64,000 bases of DNA from Salipiger bermudensis (lineage in GTDB: Bacteria > Pseudomonadota > Alphaproteobacteria > Rhodobacterales > Rhodobacteraceae): NCBI RefSeq assembly GCF_019801965.1, contig NZ_JAHVIA010000006.1, forward strand, positions 310,001-374,000. Reading direction: 5' to 3'. Within the stretch, counting starts at the first letter, position 1. Each line of letters opens with the position of its first letter. The notes beneath the pieces were generated by a model, which was given only the letters and a program-made list of their open reading frames with translations, was not told the origin of the DNA and did no database searches. A program made the translations under genes and the position numbers. Shown in pieces: positions 25,605 to 35,300 of this stretch.

Positions 25605-26374
25605 GCCGCAGGATCATCGACCTTTCGGTCACGCTGACCGACGCGCTGCCCGCCGACCCGCCGGGCATGGGGCCCCGGATCGAGTACATGGCGCATTCGG
25701 CCGGCGCCCTGGAATACGCGCAGATGTTCGGCATCCCCGTCGCGCATCAGCTCGACGGCGCCGGGGCCGCGGTCGAGCGTCTGACGCTGACCACCCACAA
25801 CGGAACGCATCTCGACGCGCCCTGGCACTACCACCCGACGATGAACCGGGGCGAGCGTGCCATCACCATCGACGAGGTGCCGCTCGAGTGGTGCATGGGG
25901 CCCGGCGTGAAGCTCGATTTCCGCGACGTGCCCGACGGCCACGTTGTCACCGCCGGCGAGATGGAAGCGGAGTTCGCCCGCATCGGCCACGACCTGAAAC
26001 CGGGCGACATCGTGCTTGTGAATACCCGCGCCGGCGCGCTCTACGGCCAGCCCGGCTACGTCGCCGCGGGCTGCGGCATCGGCCGCGAGGCCACGCTCTG
26101 GCTTGCCGAGCGCGGCATGAAAGTCTGCGGCACCGATGCCTGGAGTTGGGATGCACCGCTGAAGGCAGTGGCCGAGAAGGCCAGGGCGACGGGGCGGTGG
26201 GATCTCTTCTGGGAGGGCCACAAGGCCGGGGCCGAGACGGTCTATTGCCACATGGAGAAGCTCGCCAACCTTGACCAGTTGCCGGACACCGGCTTCGAGG
26301 TCATCTGCTTCCCGGTCAAGGTCGCCCGCGGCTCGGCAGGCTGGTGTCGCCCCGTGGCCCTGCTTCCCGGCTGA
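25601..26374 (+). CDS. Cyclase-family metal hydrolase (kynurenine-formamidase-like)
   Basis: A 257-residue protein of the cyclase family, which includes bacterial kynurenine formamidase and isatin hydrolase. The family metal motif H-x-G-T-H-x-D is seen in THNGTHLDAPWHYHP. The start overlaps the FAH stop (ATGA). It probably hydrolyses an N-formyl or cyclic amide intermediate, which hints that the pathway substrate contains nitrogen. It is the last gene of the plus-strand operon. Confidence 0.92.
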   Translation: MSRRIIDLSVTLTDALPADPPGMGPRIEYMAHSAGALEYAQMFGIPVAHQLDGAGAAVERLTLTTHNGTHLDAPWHYHPTMNRGERAITIDEVPLEWCMGPGVKLDFRDVPDGHVVTAGEMEAEFARIGHDLKPGDIVLVNTRAGALYGQPGYVAAGCGIGREATLWLAERGMKVCGTDAWSWDAPLKAVAEKARATGRWDLFWEGHKAGAETVYCHMEKLANLDQLPDTGFEVICFPVKVARGSAGWCRPVALLPG

Positions 26375-26451
26375 CCTGCGGCCGCCCCGCCCCTCCTTGC
26401 GGAACCAGGTGCCACCCCCAGGCTTCTTCTGGCCAAAAATATCCCGGGGGA

Positions 26452-26487
26452 GTCCGCGCCCCCGGCGCGGACGGGGGCAGCGCCCCC
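26452..26487. terminator. Back-to-back hairpins between convergent genes
   Basis: Two adjoining inverted repeats lie about 80-110 bp past the cyclase gene. One is GTCCGCGC / GCGCGGAC with a 5-nt loop (26452-26472). The other is GGGGGC / GCCCCC with loop AGC (26473-26487). They follow a short AT patch (CCAAAAATATCCC, from about 26433). The composite looks like an intergenic repeat and could terminate both convergent units. I see no gene in 26375-26682. Confidence 0.55.
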
Positions 26488-26682
26488 ACCGATGCCCTGC
26501 CGAAAGCCACCAAAGCCTGCGCTACGCGCAGTTCGACCGGCGTCGGTCCCCGGGCGACGGATCCGCAAAGATCCAAGAGACGACCAATCCACCTTTGACG
26601 AAGCCGCCCCAAAGCCCCGCGCCCTTCCGTGCGGCACTCGAGCGCGCCCGGCATTTTGCCGTGTCCGCGCCGGGCGCCGGGC

Positions 26683-27495
26683 TCAGTTCGAGGCCTGATC
26701 GAAATCGACGGTGCAGCGGGTGCCGGCCGGGATGTCGGTGCCCGGATTGGCCATCTCGAGCTGCACGCCGAATGTTCCCGAGGCGGCGTCGAAGACGCGA
26801 TCCACGGTCCGCACCGTGGCCTCGAAGAGGCCGTCGAGCGGCGCCACCTGCGCGACCTGGTAGCTGTCGCCAACCGCGATGCGGTCGAAATAGTCGAGCG
26901 GCACGAAGACCTCGACCAGCAGCGGGTCCATCTCGGCCAACACCAGCATTTCCTCGGTGTCCGAGGCAAATTCGCCCGCCGCCGCCTCGACCGAAAGCAC
27001 GATGCCGTCGACCGGGCTCGTGATCGTGCGCCGGTCGAGCAGGGCGCTGGCCATGCGACGCTCGATCTGCGCCATGTCGCGCGCCAGCAGCGCCTCCTCG
27101 AGCGCCATCTCGCTGAGGGTCAGCTCGATGCGCTTGTCCTCGACCGAGGCCTCGGTCACGGTCTCCTTGGCAAACAGCCGCTCGGAGCGCTCCAGTGACT
27201 CGCGCCGGAATGCGACCCGCGCCGCCGCGGCGCGCAGCTCCACGTCGGTGCCGGCCTTGGCGCTGGCCATCTCGAGCTGCAGGCTCTGGATGGTGTCCTC
27301 GAGCCGGATCAGGGGCTGGCCCGCGCGCACCCTGTCGCCGCGCCGCACCAGCACCTCGTCGATGCGCCCCTGCTCGGTCGAGGTCAGCGAAATCACCGCC
27401 TGCGGCTCGATCAGGCAATCATGCGGCTCTGCGAGCGCCGGCGATGCCAGCATCAGGCCAAGAAGAAGCGCCGAGATACGGGGGCAGGCGGGCAT
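26683..27495 (-). CDS. HlyD/RND-type periplasmic adaptor subunit, short
   Basis: A 270-residue exported membrane-fusion protein. A signal peptide ends near SPALA-EPH, after which comes a beta-strand/lipoyl half-motif (GRIDEVLVRRGDRVRAGQPLIRLED). A helical hairpin rich in Glu, Arg and Ala follows, then the returning lipoyl half (ITSPVDGIVLSVEAAAGEF) and a beta-barrel. The ATG at 27495 has GGAGGA upstream. It is shorter than classic adaptors and stands alone, with no pump gene beside it. It may belong to the secretion locus to its right, which contains two more HlyD-domain proteins. Confidence 0.88.
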   Translation of the reverse strand: MPACPRISALLLGLMLASPALAEPHDCLIEPQAVISLTSTEQGRIDEVLVRRGDRVRAGQPLIRLEDTIQSLQLEMASAKAGTDVELRAAAARVAFRRESLERSERLFAKETVTEASVEDKRIELTLSEMALEEALLARDMAQIERRMASALLDRRTITSPVDGIVLSVEAAAGEFASDTEEMLVLAEMDPLLVEVFVPLDYFDRIAVGDSYQVAQVAPLDGLFEATVRTVDRVFDAASGTFGVQLEMANPGTDIPAGTRCTVDFDQASN

Positions 27496-27576
27496 CTCAA
27501 TTCCTCCGATAAGACGCGGCGCCATGTTGCATGGGGCCTGCGGCTGGCGCAAGCTCCGGCGAAACCGGAGAGATGG

Positions 27577-28572
27577 ATGAACAACCGCGACCTGCAAGCC
27601 GGTGCCCGGCAACTCGAGGCGACCCTGCTTGGCGAGCTGCCGGCGCTCTCGGCCCTGCGCGCGGCGCTGCATCATCGCCTGTTCGACCGTCTGCCTGCGC
27701 CCGGCCCGCACCCGGAGGAGGCCTGGGCGGTGCAGATCCTTTCCGAGCGCGGCGCCCTGTTGGCCGGCGATGACGGCTGGTGCGCCAGCGCGGCGATGAC
27801 CGAGCTGCTGAGGGCGCAGGACGATCTGGCCGCGCTGGTCGAGTTCACCGCGCTGGCCGCCTGCGACATACTGCGCCACGGTCCTGCCTTGTCGTCGGGG
27901 GTGCGGGCGTTCCAGTCCCGTGCCGAGACCTTCGGCTTCTTCCGCTACGACCGCGCACGCGGCACCGGGGCTGCCCAGATCGAGGACACCGCGCCGTGGG
28001 TCGCCTATGTCACCGCGCTGTCGCGCCGCGAGGCGCCGGTGCTGGCGCCGCTGATCCCGCTCGACGGCTGCGCGCGGCTGCTCGAGATCGGCGGCAACAC
28101 CGGCGTCATGGCCGAGGCGCTGCTCGCGCGGCACCGGGCGCTGAGCGCCACGGTGCTCGATCTCCCGGCGGTCTGCCATCTCGGCCGCGCGCGGATGAAG
28201 CACCGGCCCGAGCCGCGCCTGAGCTTCCTGCCCGGCGATGCCCGCGAGACCGCATGGCCCGCCGCCGATGCGGTGTTGTTCAAGTCCGTGCTGCACGACT
28301 GGGCGCCAGACGACGCCCGCGCCCTGCTGCGACAGGCCGCCGCGCACCTGCCGCCCGGCGGTCGTGTCATCGTCTGCGAACGCGGCGCGCTGGCCGATGA
28401 GCCGGTGCCGGGCGGGCTCTCGGCGGCGGCCAACCTGGTGTTCGGACCGTTTTACCGCGCGCCGGCGGTCTACCGTGACTGGATGGTCGCCGCCGGGCTG
28501 CGCCCCCTGCCCCCGGTCGACGCGCAGCTCGACATGACCTTCCACGTCATCGCGGCGGAGAAATCTGCGTGA
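27577..28572 (+). CDS. SAM-dependent O-methyltransferase-type protein
   Basis: A 331-residue methyltransferase of the class that includes plant and bacterial small-molecule O-methyltransferases. An N-terminal helical, dimerisation-like part precedes motif I LLEIGGNTGVMAEALL, about two thirds along. Then come the acidic VLDLP and the family segment VLFKSVLHDWAPDDARALLRQ with LPPGGRVIVCER. The ATG at 27577 is preceded by GGAG. It is divergent from the HlyD-type gene and overlaps the kinase gene that follows. The substrate is unknown; a role in modifying the giant protein or a linked metabolite is possible but unproven. Confidence 0.87.
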   Translation: MNNRDLQAGARQLEATLLGELPALSALRAALHHRLFDRLPAPGPHPEEAWAVQILSERGALLAGDDGWCASAAMTELLRAQDDLAALVEFTALAACDILRHGPALSSGVRAFQSRAETFGFFRYDRARGTGAAQIEDTAPWVAYVTALSRREAPVLAPLIPLDGCARLLEIGGNTGVMAEALLARHRALSATVLDLPAVCHLGRARMKHRPEPRLSFLPGDARETAWPAADAVLFKSVLHDWAPDDARALLRQAAAHLPPGGRVIVCERGALADEPVPGGLSAAANLVFGPFYRAPAVYRDWMVAAGLRPLPPVDAQLDMTFHVIAAEKSA

Positions 28573-29141
28573 GGCGCCCTACCCTGATCACCCTCTCCGG
28601 CCCGCCGGGCAGCGGCAAGACGACCCTCGCAAGGGCGCTTGCGAACCGGATCGGTGCGACATTTCTGTCCTACGACGATTTCGAGACTTTCACCCGCAAC
28701 GGCCCCGTGGCGATGCGCGACTGGATCGCCCGCGGCGCGCCCTACGAGGAGATGAAGGCACCGGGCCTCGGGCGCGCCATCGACCGAGCGCTGGCCGGTG
28801 GTGCGAGGGTTGTCGTCGACACCCCGCTGGGCCCGCTCGATCCGGCGCTCGCGCAGCGACCGTCCGTTTCAATCTGGATCGAACTGCCCCTGGATCTGGC
28901 GCTCGCGCGGAAGCTGATGCAGCTGAACGATTCGGTTCCGAGCGGTCAAGAATCAAAATTCCTTGAGTGGCAGAATGGGTATCTTTCCGCCTACCGCGAT
29001 TTCGTCCATCTGGCCTGCGTGATACAGCGCCAGCGGCTCCGCCCATGCTGCGATTGCGAGATCGTCGGAACAGTTCAGCCCGAACACGCACTTACGCTCA
29101 TTGTCGAAAAACTGTCCACAGTCGGAATTCTCGCAGAGTGA
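28569..29141 (+). CDS. P-loop kinase / AAA-type NTPase
   Basis: A 190-residue P-loop protein of the small kinase class. Walker A is SGPPGSGKTTLARAL (residues about 10-24), and strand 3 carries VVVDTPLGPLDP as a Walker-B-like region. It starts with GTG overlapping the methyltransferase stop (GTGA), so the two are coupled. It probably phosphorylates a small molecule, or a protein, but there is no specific signature. Base composition falls in its last third, unlike the genes before it. It is the last gene before the giant ORF. Confidence 0.82.
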   Translation: MRRPTLITLSGPPGSGKTTLARALANRIGATFLSYDDFETFTRNGPVAMRDWIARGAPYEEMKAPGLGRAIDRALAGGARVVVDTPLGPLDPALAQRPSVSIWIELPLDLALARKLMQLNDSVPSGQESKFLEWQNGYLSAYRDFVHLACVIQRQRLRPCCDCEIVGTVQPEHALTLIVEKLSTVGILAE

Positions 29142-29309
29142 GATTCACGTCAGCAGACTTGCCCTAATTTCGATAGGAAAAATATTGCCGCACAACCCTT
29201 GGATGCGCATAGTAGCGTTGCCTAATCCGCATACGTCGGAAGACATGCAGCGCCTCGGGACAGGGTGGCGAGAATTGGGCAAATTGGAATTAAGTTCTGG
29301 AATACCGAT
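29142..29309 (+). promoter_or_regulatory. Leader region of the giant gene, probable promoter
   Basis: A 168-bp region clearly richer in AT than its surroundings. A weak sigma-70-like arrangement is possible at 29159-29187 (TTGCCC, 17 bp, ATATTG). I do not see a strong ribosome site before either candidate start of the giant gene. Confidence 0.35.
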
Positions 29310-32300
29310 ATGTCTTTCCCGTTCGCCCAGCAACGCCCCGGCCAGCTACCGCGGATTCCCTACACCCGTCGCATCAAGAGCCGGCTGAAACGGAAAGACA
29401 AACGGCGCTTCGCGGCCCTCGAACGGGCGGCGCGCCAGCTCATGCTCGACCCGCTGGAGCAGAGGGTCCTGCTGAATGGCGACGTTCTCGCGCTCGATCT
29501 GAGCGCCTATTATCAGGACAACCGCGACACCGACCTGCTGGTGCAACTGCACGAGGAGATCGAGACCGACGGCGATACCGCCACCGAGGTTCAGCGTGTG
29601 CAGATCCTTGATCGAAGCGGAGGCACCGTCCTGAGCTTCGGCGATCTGTCCGAGATTTCGGGCATCTCGATCATCGGCGGCGCGGGCAGCGATGTCATTA
29701 CCCTCGACGGGCTCAGCTTCGGCGACCAGACGCCACTCGCGTTCAGCTTCGACGGCGGTGGGGGGCTCGACAGCCTTGCCTTCGAGACGGCCAATGACGT
29801 CGAGTGGACCATTGGTCAGCCCGATGCCGGGGTCGCGACCGACGGCTTCGTCAACCTCAGCTTCAGCAATGTCGAGACCCTGGCCGGCGCTGCCAACAAC
29901 AACGACACCTTCACCCTCGATGTGAACGGCGCGCTTGCCGGCGGCATCGATGGCGGCGATGGCGGCTTCGATACGCTGGTGATCGACGGGCAGCGCGAGA
30001 GCGTCACCTACCTGCCGGAAGATCCCAACAGCGGCAGCTTCCTGATTGACGGCACCGAGCTGCGCTTTTCCGGGCTCGAGCCGGTCTACCTGACCAACAC
30101 CGCCAGCACGATCACCATCGACATGCAGACGCTTCTGCCGGGGCAGCAAAGCGCCTCACTCGATCTAGATCCCGGTGCGTTCGATTTCATCATCGACGGC
30201 CCCGGCATGGAGAGCCTGTCCTTCGACGCCCCGACCGACAGCCTTTCGATCGTCAGCGAGTTCGGCCTGCTCAACCCCGATGTCTCGCTCAGCATCGACG
30301 GCTGGGACAGCGCCGCGACCGTGGGCATGGATTTCACCGTCCAGACCGAGTCCATCACCCTTGCCAGCGGCGTCTCGCTCGGCACCGCGCTGAACCCGAT
30401 CGGCAACGTCACGCTCGAGGCGTCGAACTCGGCCTCCGGCTTCGGGCTGACCCTGCTCGAACTGTCCGGCATCGGCTCGGTCTCGTCCTCGCTCGACGTG
30501 CAGGGCAACATCCATTCCGCCGGCACCGTCGCGCTTTCGGCCCATGCCGAGCGCGTGCTCGACGCCACCGGCGATTTCTCGGATTTCAACTTCAGCGAGG
30601 GCAACCCGCTGCAGATGCCCACGGTCAGCGCCACCGCCAACGTGGCCGGCAGCTCCGAGATCACCGCCGCCGCCTTCAGCCTCGAGGCCTCGACCCTGCT
30701 CGATGTCGAGATCGACGGCAGCCAGTCGGTGCTGGGCTCCTTCGCCAATGCGGTGATCGCCGATGTCACGACCCATGCAACCGTGCAGTCGGGCGCCCAG
30801 GTGACGGTCGGCAGCGCGCTTCTGCAGGGGGAGTCCGTCTCGGGCCTCGTGCGGGCCAGTGACGATTCCTCGCTGATCCTCGACGTGACGCCCGACGAGG
30901 AGGGCACCGAGGGCGCCGACGCCACCGGCATCCTCAATTCCATGCTGGATGATTTCGAGGTCTCGATCGGCATCATGACGGTGAGCCGCGACACCCAGGC
31001 CATCGTCGACGGCACGATCACCTCGGGCGGCGCCTTCACCATCGAGGCCAAGAACGCGGGCACCTTCGAGAACAAGGTGCAGGCCTCGCTGATCGGCGCC
31101 ACCTATCTCTACGGCACCGACACGGTGCTGGCGAAGCTCACCGGCGATTTCGACGGTACGAGCCTGACCGTCGCCGCGCTCAACGAGTCGAGCTACGAGG
31201 TCGCCGCGAAGATCTCGGTCAACACCATCGGCGGCAGCACCCAAGCGCTGGTCGAGGGCGGCACGGTCACCCTCAGCGGCGCGCTCGACGTGTCGGCTCT
31301 CGACAGCACCAGCCTGACCTCGATGTCGTCGGATTTCGACGCCTATCTCGACGAGCTGACCGCCATCGATCTCGGCGAGCAGTCGAATGCCGACATCAAG
31401 GTCGCCGCGGCGATCTCGGAGATGGACAAGACCGTGGAGGCCGCCATCGACGGCGCCTCGGTCACGGCCACCGGCAATGTCACCGTCGAGGCCGAGAACG
31501 CCCAGACGCTGGTTTCGCATGCCGAGGCGCTGAGCGTGCGCGACACCCGCAATACGCCCACCAAGGCGAGCCTCGTGGCCAGCACCAAGACCGTCGCCTT
31601 CGGCGGCACGCTGGCCTTCAACGAGATGCGCGGCGAGACCATCGCGGCGATCCGCAACGGCGCCGACGTCTCCGGCGACACCATCGCCGTGGGCGCCACC
31701 AACGCCGCCATTCTCGATACCTTCTCCGAGGCCGCGACCAAGGTCACCAGCGGCAACAACTCGGCGGTCGGCGTCAGCATCTCGTTCAACCTGATCGGTT
31801 TCGACATCGACGTGCTCGATGCCTTCGCGCTCGGCATCGACACGCTGATCGGCATCAACCAGTATCTCGGCAACGAGGATCCCTCGAACGCCCACGCCTA
31901 CATCTCGGCCTCGGACGTGGCGGCGACCGGCGCGCTCAGCGTCAGCGCCCGCAACGAAAGCCTGATCGACGCCACGGTGACCAACTCGGCCACCTCGCAG
32001 GCCTCCGACAGCGCCACCGCGAACCCGCTCTACGATGCCAAGGGCATGGGCTTCGCGATGATCCTCGCCAACAACAAGATTGCCTCCGATGCGGTGGCCG
32101 AGATCGTCGACGCGCCCGCCGATGGCGCGATCACCGCCGGCGGCACACTCGAGGTCACCGCCGAGGACAGCACCACCCTCGCGTCGAACGCCAAGGTCAC
32201 CTCGTCGTCGGTCACCACCAATGATGGCGGGCTCTCCGGCGTCGATGCCGCGCTCGGCACGCTGCTGCCCGCGACCTACAGCACCAACGGTGCCGAGGTG

Positions 32301-35300
32301 GTGGATTCCTCTGGAGCGCCGGTGGCCGGACCGACATGGTCGGTCTCCTTCGGCGACCGCGTCGGGCTCGATTACGATTGGCTGGCCTTCAACGACGCCA
32401 ATGGCGAGGCCGGCACGATCTATCAATACATGGGCGACGGCACCGACCAGATCGACCTGCTCGACACCGATTTCGAGGACACCGATTTCTGGATGCGGGT
32501 GCCCGAGACCGAGCTGATCCCCACCGGCAACAACCTCACCGACAGCGACAGCGTCGGCGTCGGCGGCATGGCCGTGCGCAACACCTTCGACGCTCAGGCG
32601 GTGGCCCGGATCTCGAATGCCGATGTCGAATCCGTCGGCGACATGACCGTGAAGGCGGTCGAGATGGCGACGCTGACCTCGACCGGCGATGTCGGCGTGT
32701 CGAGCTCGGGCGGCGGCTCGGTGCAGGGCGACAAGGGCGACTCCGTCGCCGTGGGCGCGCTCATCGTGGTCAACACCGCCAATGCCAGCGCGCTGGCCGC
32801 GGTCGAGCAATCGGCCGATGTGCTTTCCACCGCCGGCGCGGTCTCCGTGCAGGCCGACAATATCGCCTCGCTCGACGCGCAGCTCGACGCGGCGGTCAGC
32901 TCGGCGGGCGACAGCGTCGGTGTGCTCATCGCCTTCAACACGCTCGGCTACGAGGCCGAGAACATCCTGTTCCAGACCGTCGATGCCCTGATCGGCACCG
33001 ATATCGGTGACAAGAGCTTCTCCGACGCCGAGGCCCGGATCATCGACAGCACCGTCGCCGGCCAGACCGGCGTTTCGGTCACCGCCACCAACGCCGCCGA
33101 GCTCACCGCCCGCATCGGCACCGATGTCAGCTCTGATCCCTCCGCCTTCCAGGGTGCCGAGGCGATGGCGGCGCAGGGCGTGCTGGCCTCCAACATGCTG
33201 GCCGGCGCCGCCACCGCGCGGATCGACGACACCGACAGCACCCCCTCCGGCGAGAGCGTGATCTCCGCCGCCGGCATGGTGCGCGTCGCCGCCAGCGACG
33301 AGGTCGTGCTCGAGAGCCAGACGCTGGTCGATACCGGCGCCTCGCGCACCAACGACCTCGGCCTCGGGCTGCTCAACAACCTCGCGCAGGAGCTGCTCGA
33401 CACCTACCAGTACACCACCGAGTCCGGCGCCCCGGCGCTGGTCTTCGGCGACCGGGTGTTCATCGGCACCAACCACGCCAACAGCGACTTGCACGGCAAG
33501 CGGTTCCAGTACATGGGCTCGGGCGCCTCGGTGCCGCTGGCGACCACCGATTTCACCGATATCGACCTCTGGAAGGAGCTCGACGAGACCAACGTCATCC
33601 CGCCCGCCCTGATCGGCGTGGCGGCCAAGGGCGCGGGCATCAAGACCGGCTCGGCCAAGGCCTATTACGTCATGGTCAGCCGCAACGAGGCCGAGGGCGG
33701 CGCCAGCGCCTATATCGACGATTACGATGTCACCGGCGCCTCGGTCTCGGTCGAGGCCCGCGAGCGCGCCACCATGAAGGCCGTCGACGGCTCGACGATC
33801 AACGCCACCGAGACCTATGGCGGCCTGATGGTGACCAACGAGCTGAATTCGCGCGCCTCCGCGCGGATCACCGAGAGCAACGTCACCGCCACCGCCGGCG
33901 ACGTGGCGGTCGAGGCGCTGAACCTCGCGGTGCTCGACGCCACCACGCTCAGCTCGATGACCGGCGCGAGCGACGCGATCAACGTGGTCGTGGCGTTCAA
34001 CTCGGTGGGCTTCGACGGCAGCAACGTGCTGTTCCAGACCATCGACGCGATCCTCGGCTCCGACTACCTGATCGAGGCCGAGCCGGTCGGCGCGCAGGCC
34101 TATATCGAGGATTCCGTGATCAACGCCTCGGGCGACGTCTCGGTCACCGCCGACACCAGCGCCGAGCTTACCGACATCGTCTTCAGCGACACCACCGCGC
34201 AGCTGCTCGACGACATGGCCGACGAGAAGCTGCTCGACGACGAGGACGCCGAAGGCGACGCCGCCGCGCTTGCCGATCTGCAGGCCGAGTTCGAGGCCGC
34301 CAGCATCGCCTTCGAGGGCAGTCTCTCGGTCGAGACGGTCGAGACCCAGTTCCGCTGGTATGTCTCCGACGAGGTCGGCCGCACCTGGATCATCGAGAAC
34401 CGCGAGGGCACCCTCGTGTTGCTCGAGGCCAACCTGCTCGACGCCCGCGTCGGCAACGAGACCTCGGCCATCGCCAAGAACAACCGCGCCCTGTTCGACG
34501 CTTATGTCGAAGGCTCCAAGGAGGACAACAAGGGCAAGGGCATCAAGGATCTGAAATACGGTGCCAACGGCACCGCCGGCGGCGGGCTGCTGGCGACCAA
34601 CCGCATCGCCTCCGACACCGCCGCATGGATCCGCAACACCACGACCACCACCCATGACGCCGCCGATACGCCGGCGACGCTGAGCACCGGCGACACGGTG
34701 AGCGTCGGCGGCGCGGTCTACGAATATGTCGGTGCCGATCAGGGTGCCGACCAGAGCTTCCTCTACTCCTCGCGCAGCGACGTGCAGCTCCTCGAGGCCG
34801 GCGACCGCATCCGCCTGCACGAGGATTACGGCATCTGGTCCGAGGGCGACATTCTGATCTATTCCGGCCCCACCCTCGCCTCGACCGAGACCGACCCGCG
34901 CGATCCGGGCTACGACCCGATCGTGCTCTTCGACGTGCTCGATGCCCAGCCCGGCGACTTCACCCTCGGCAACGCCGCGCTCAGCATCGATCTCAGCGAC
35001 GCAGCGCAGGATTATGCCAACAATGCCGACTGGCAGCTGAAGGACGACACCCTGCCCGAGGGCAGCGTCACCGCCGGCGGCAGCATCACCGTCTCGGCCT
35101 CCGACAACGCGCATATCCGCGCCGACAGCAATATCGAGATCTCGGCGGTCGTCTCCAACAACATGGACGCCTTCACCGCGCTGGCCAATCAGGCGCTGCA
35201 GAACGAGTATGTCTACACCTCGTTCTCGGGCAGCCAGACCCTGATCGAAGGCAACGTAATCTATATCGGCTCCAACGGCGGCGCCGAGGCCGGCAAGTAC

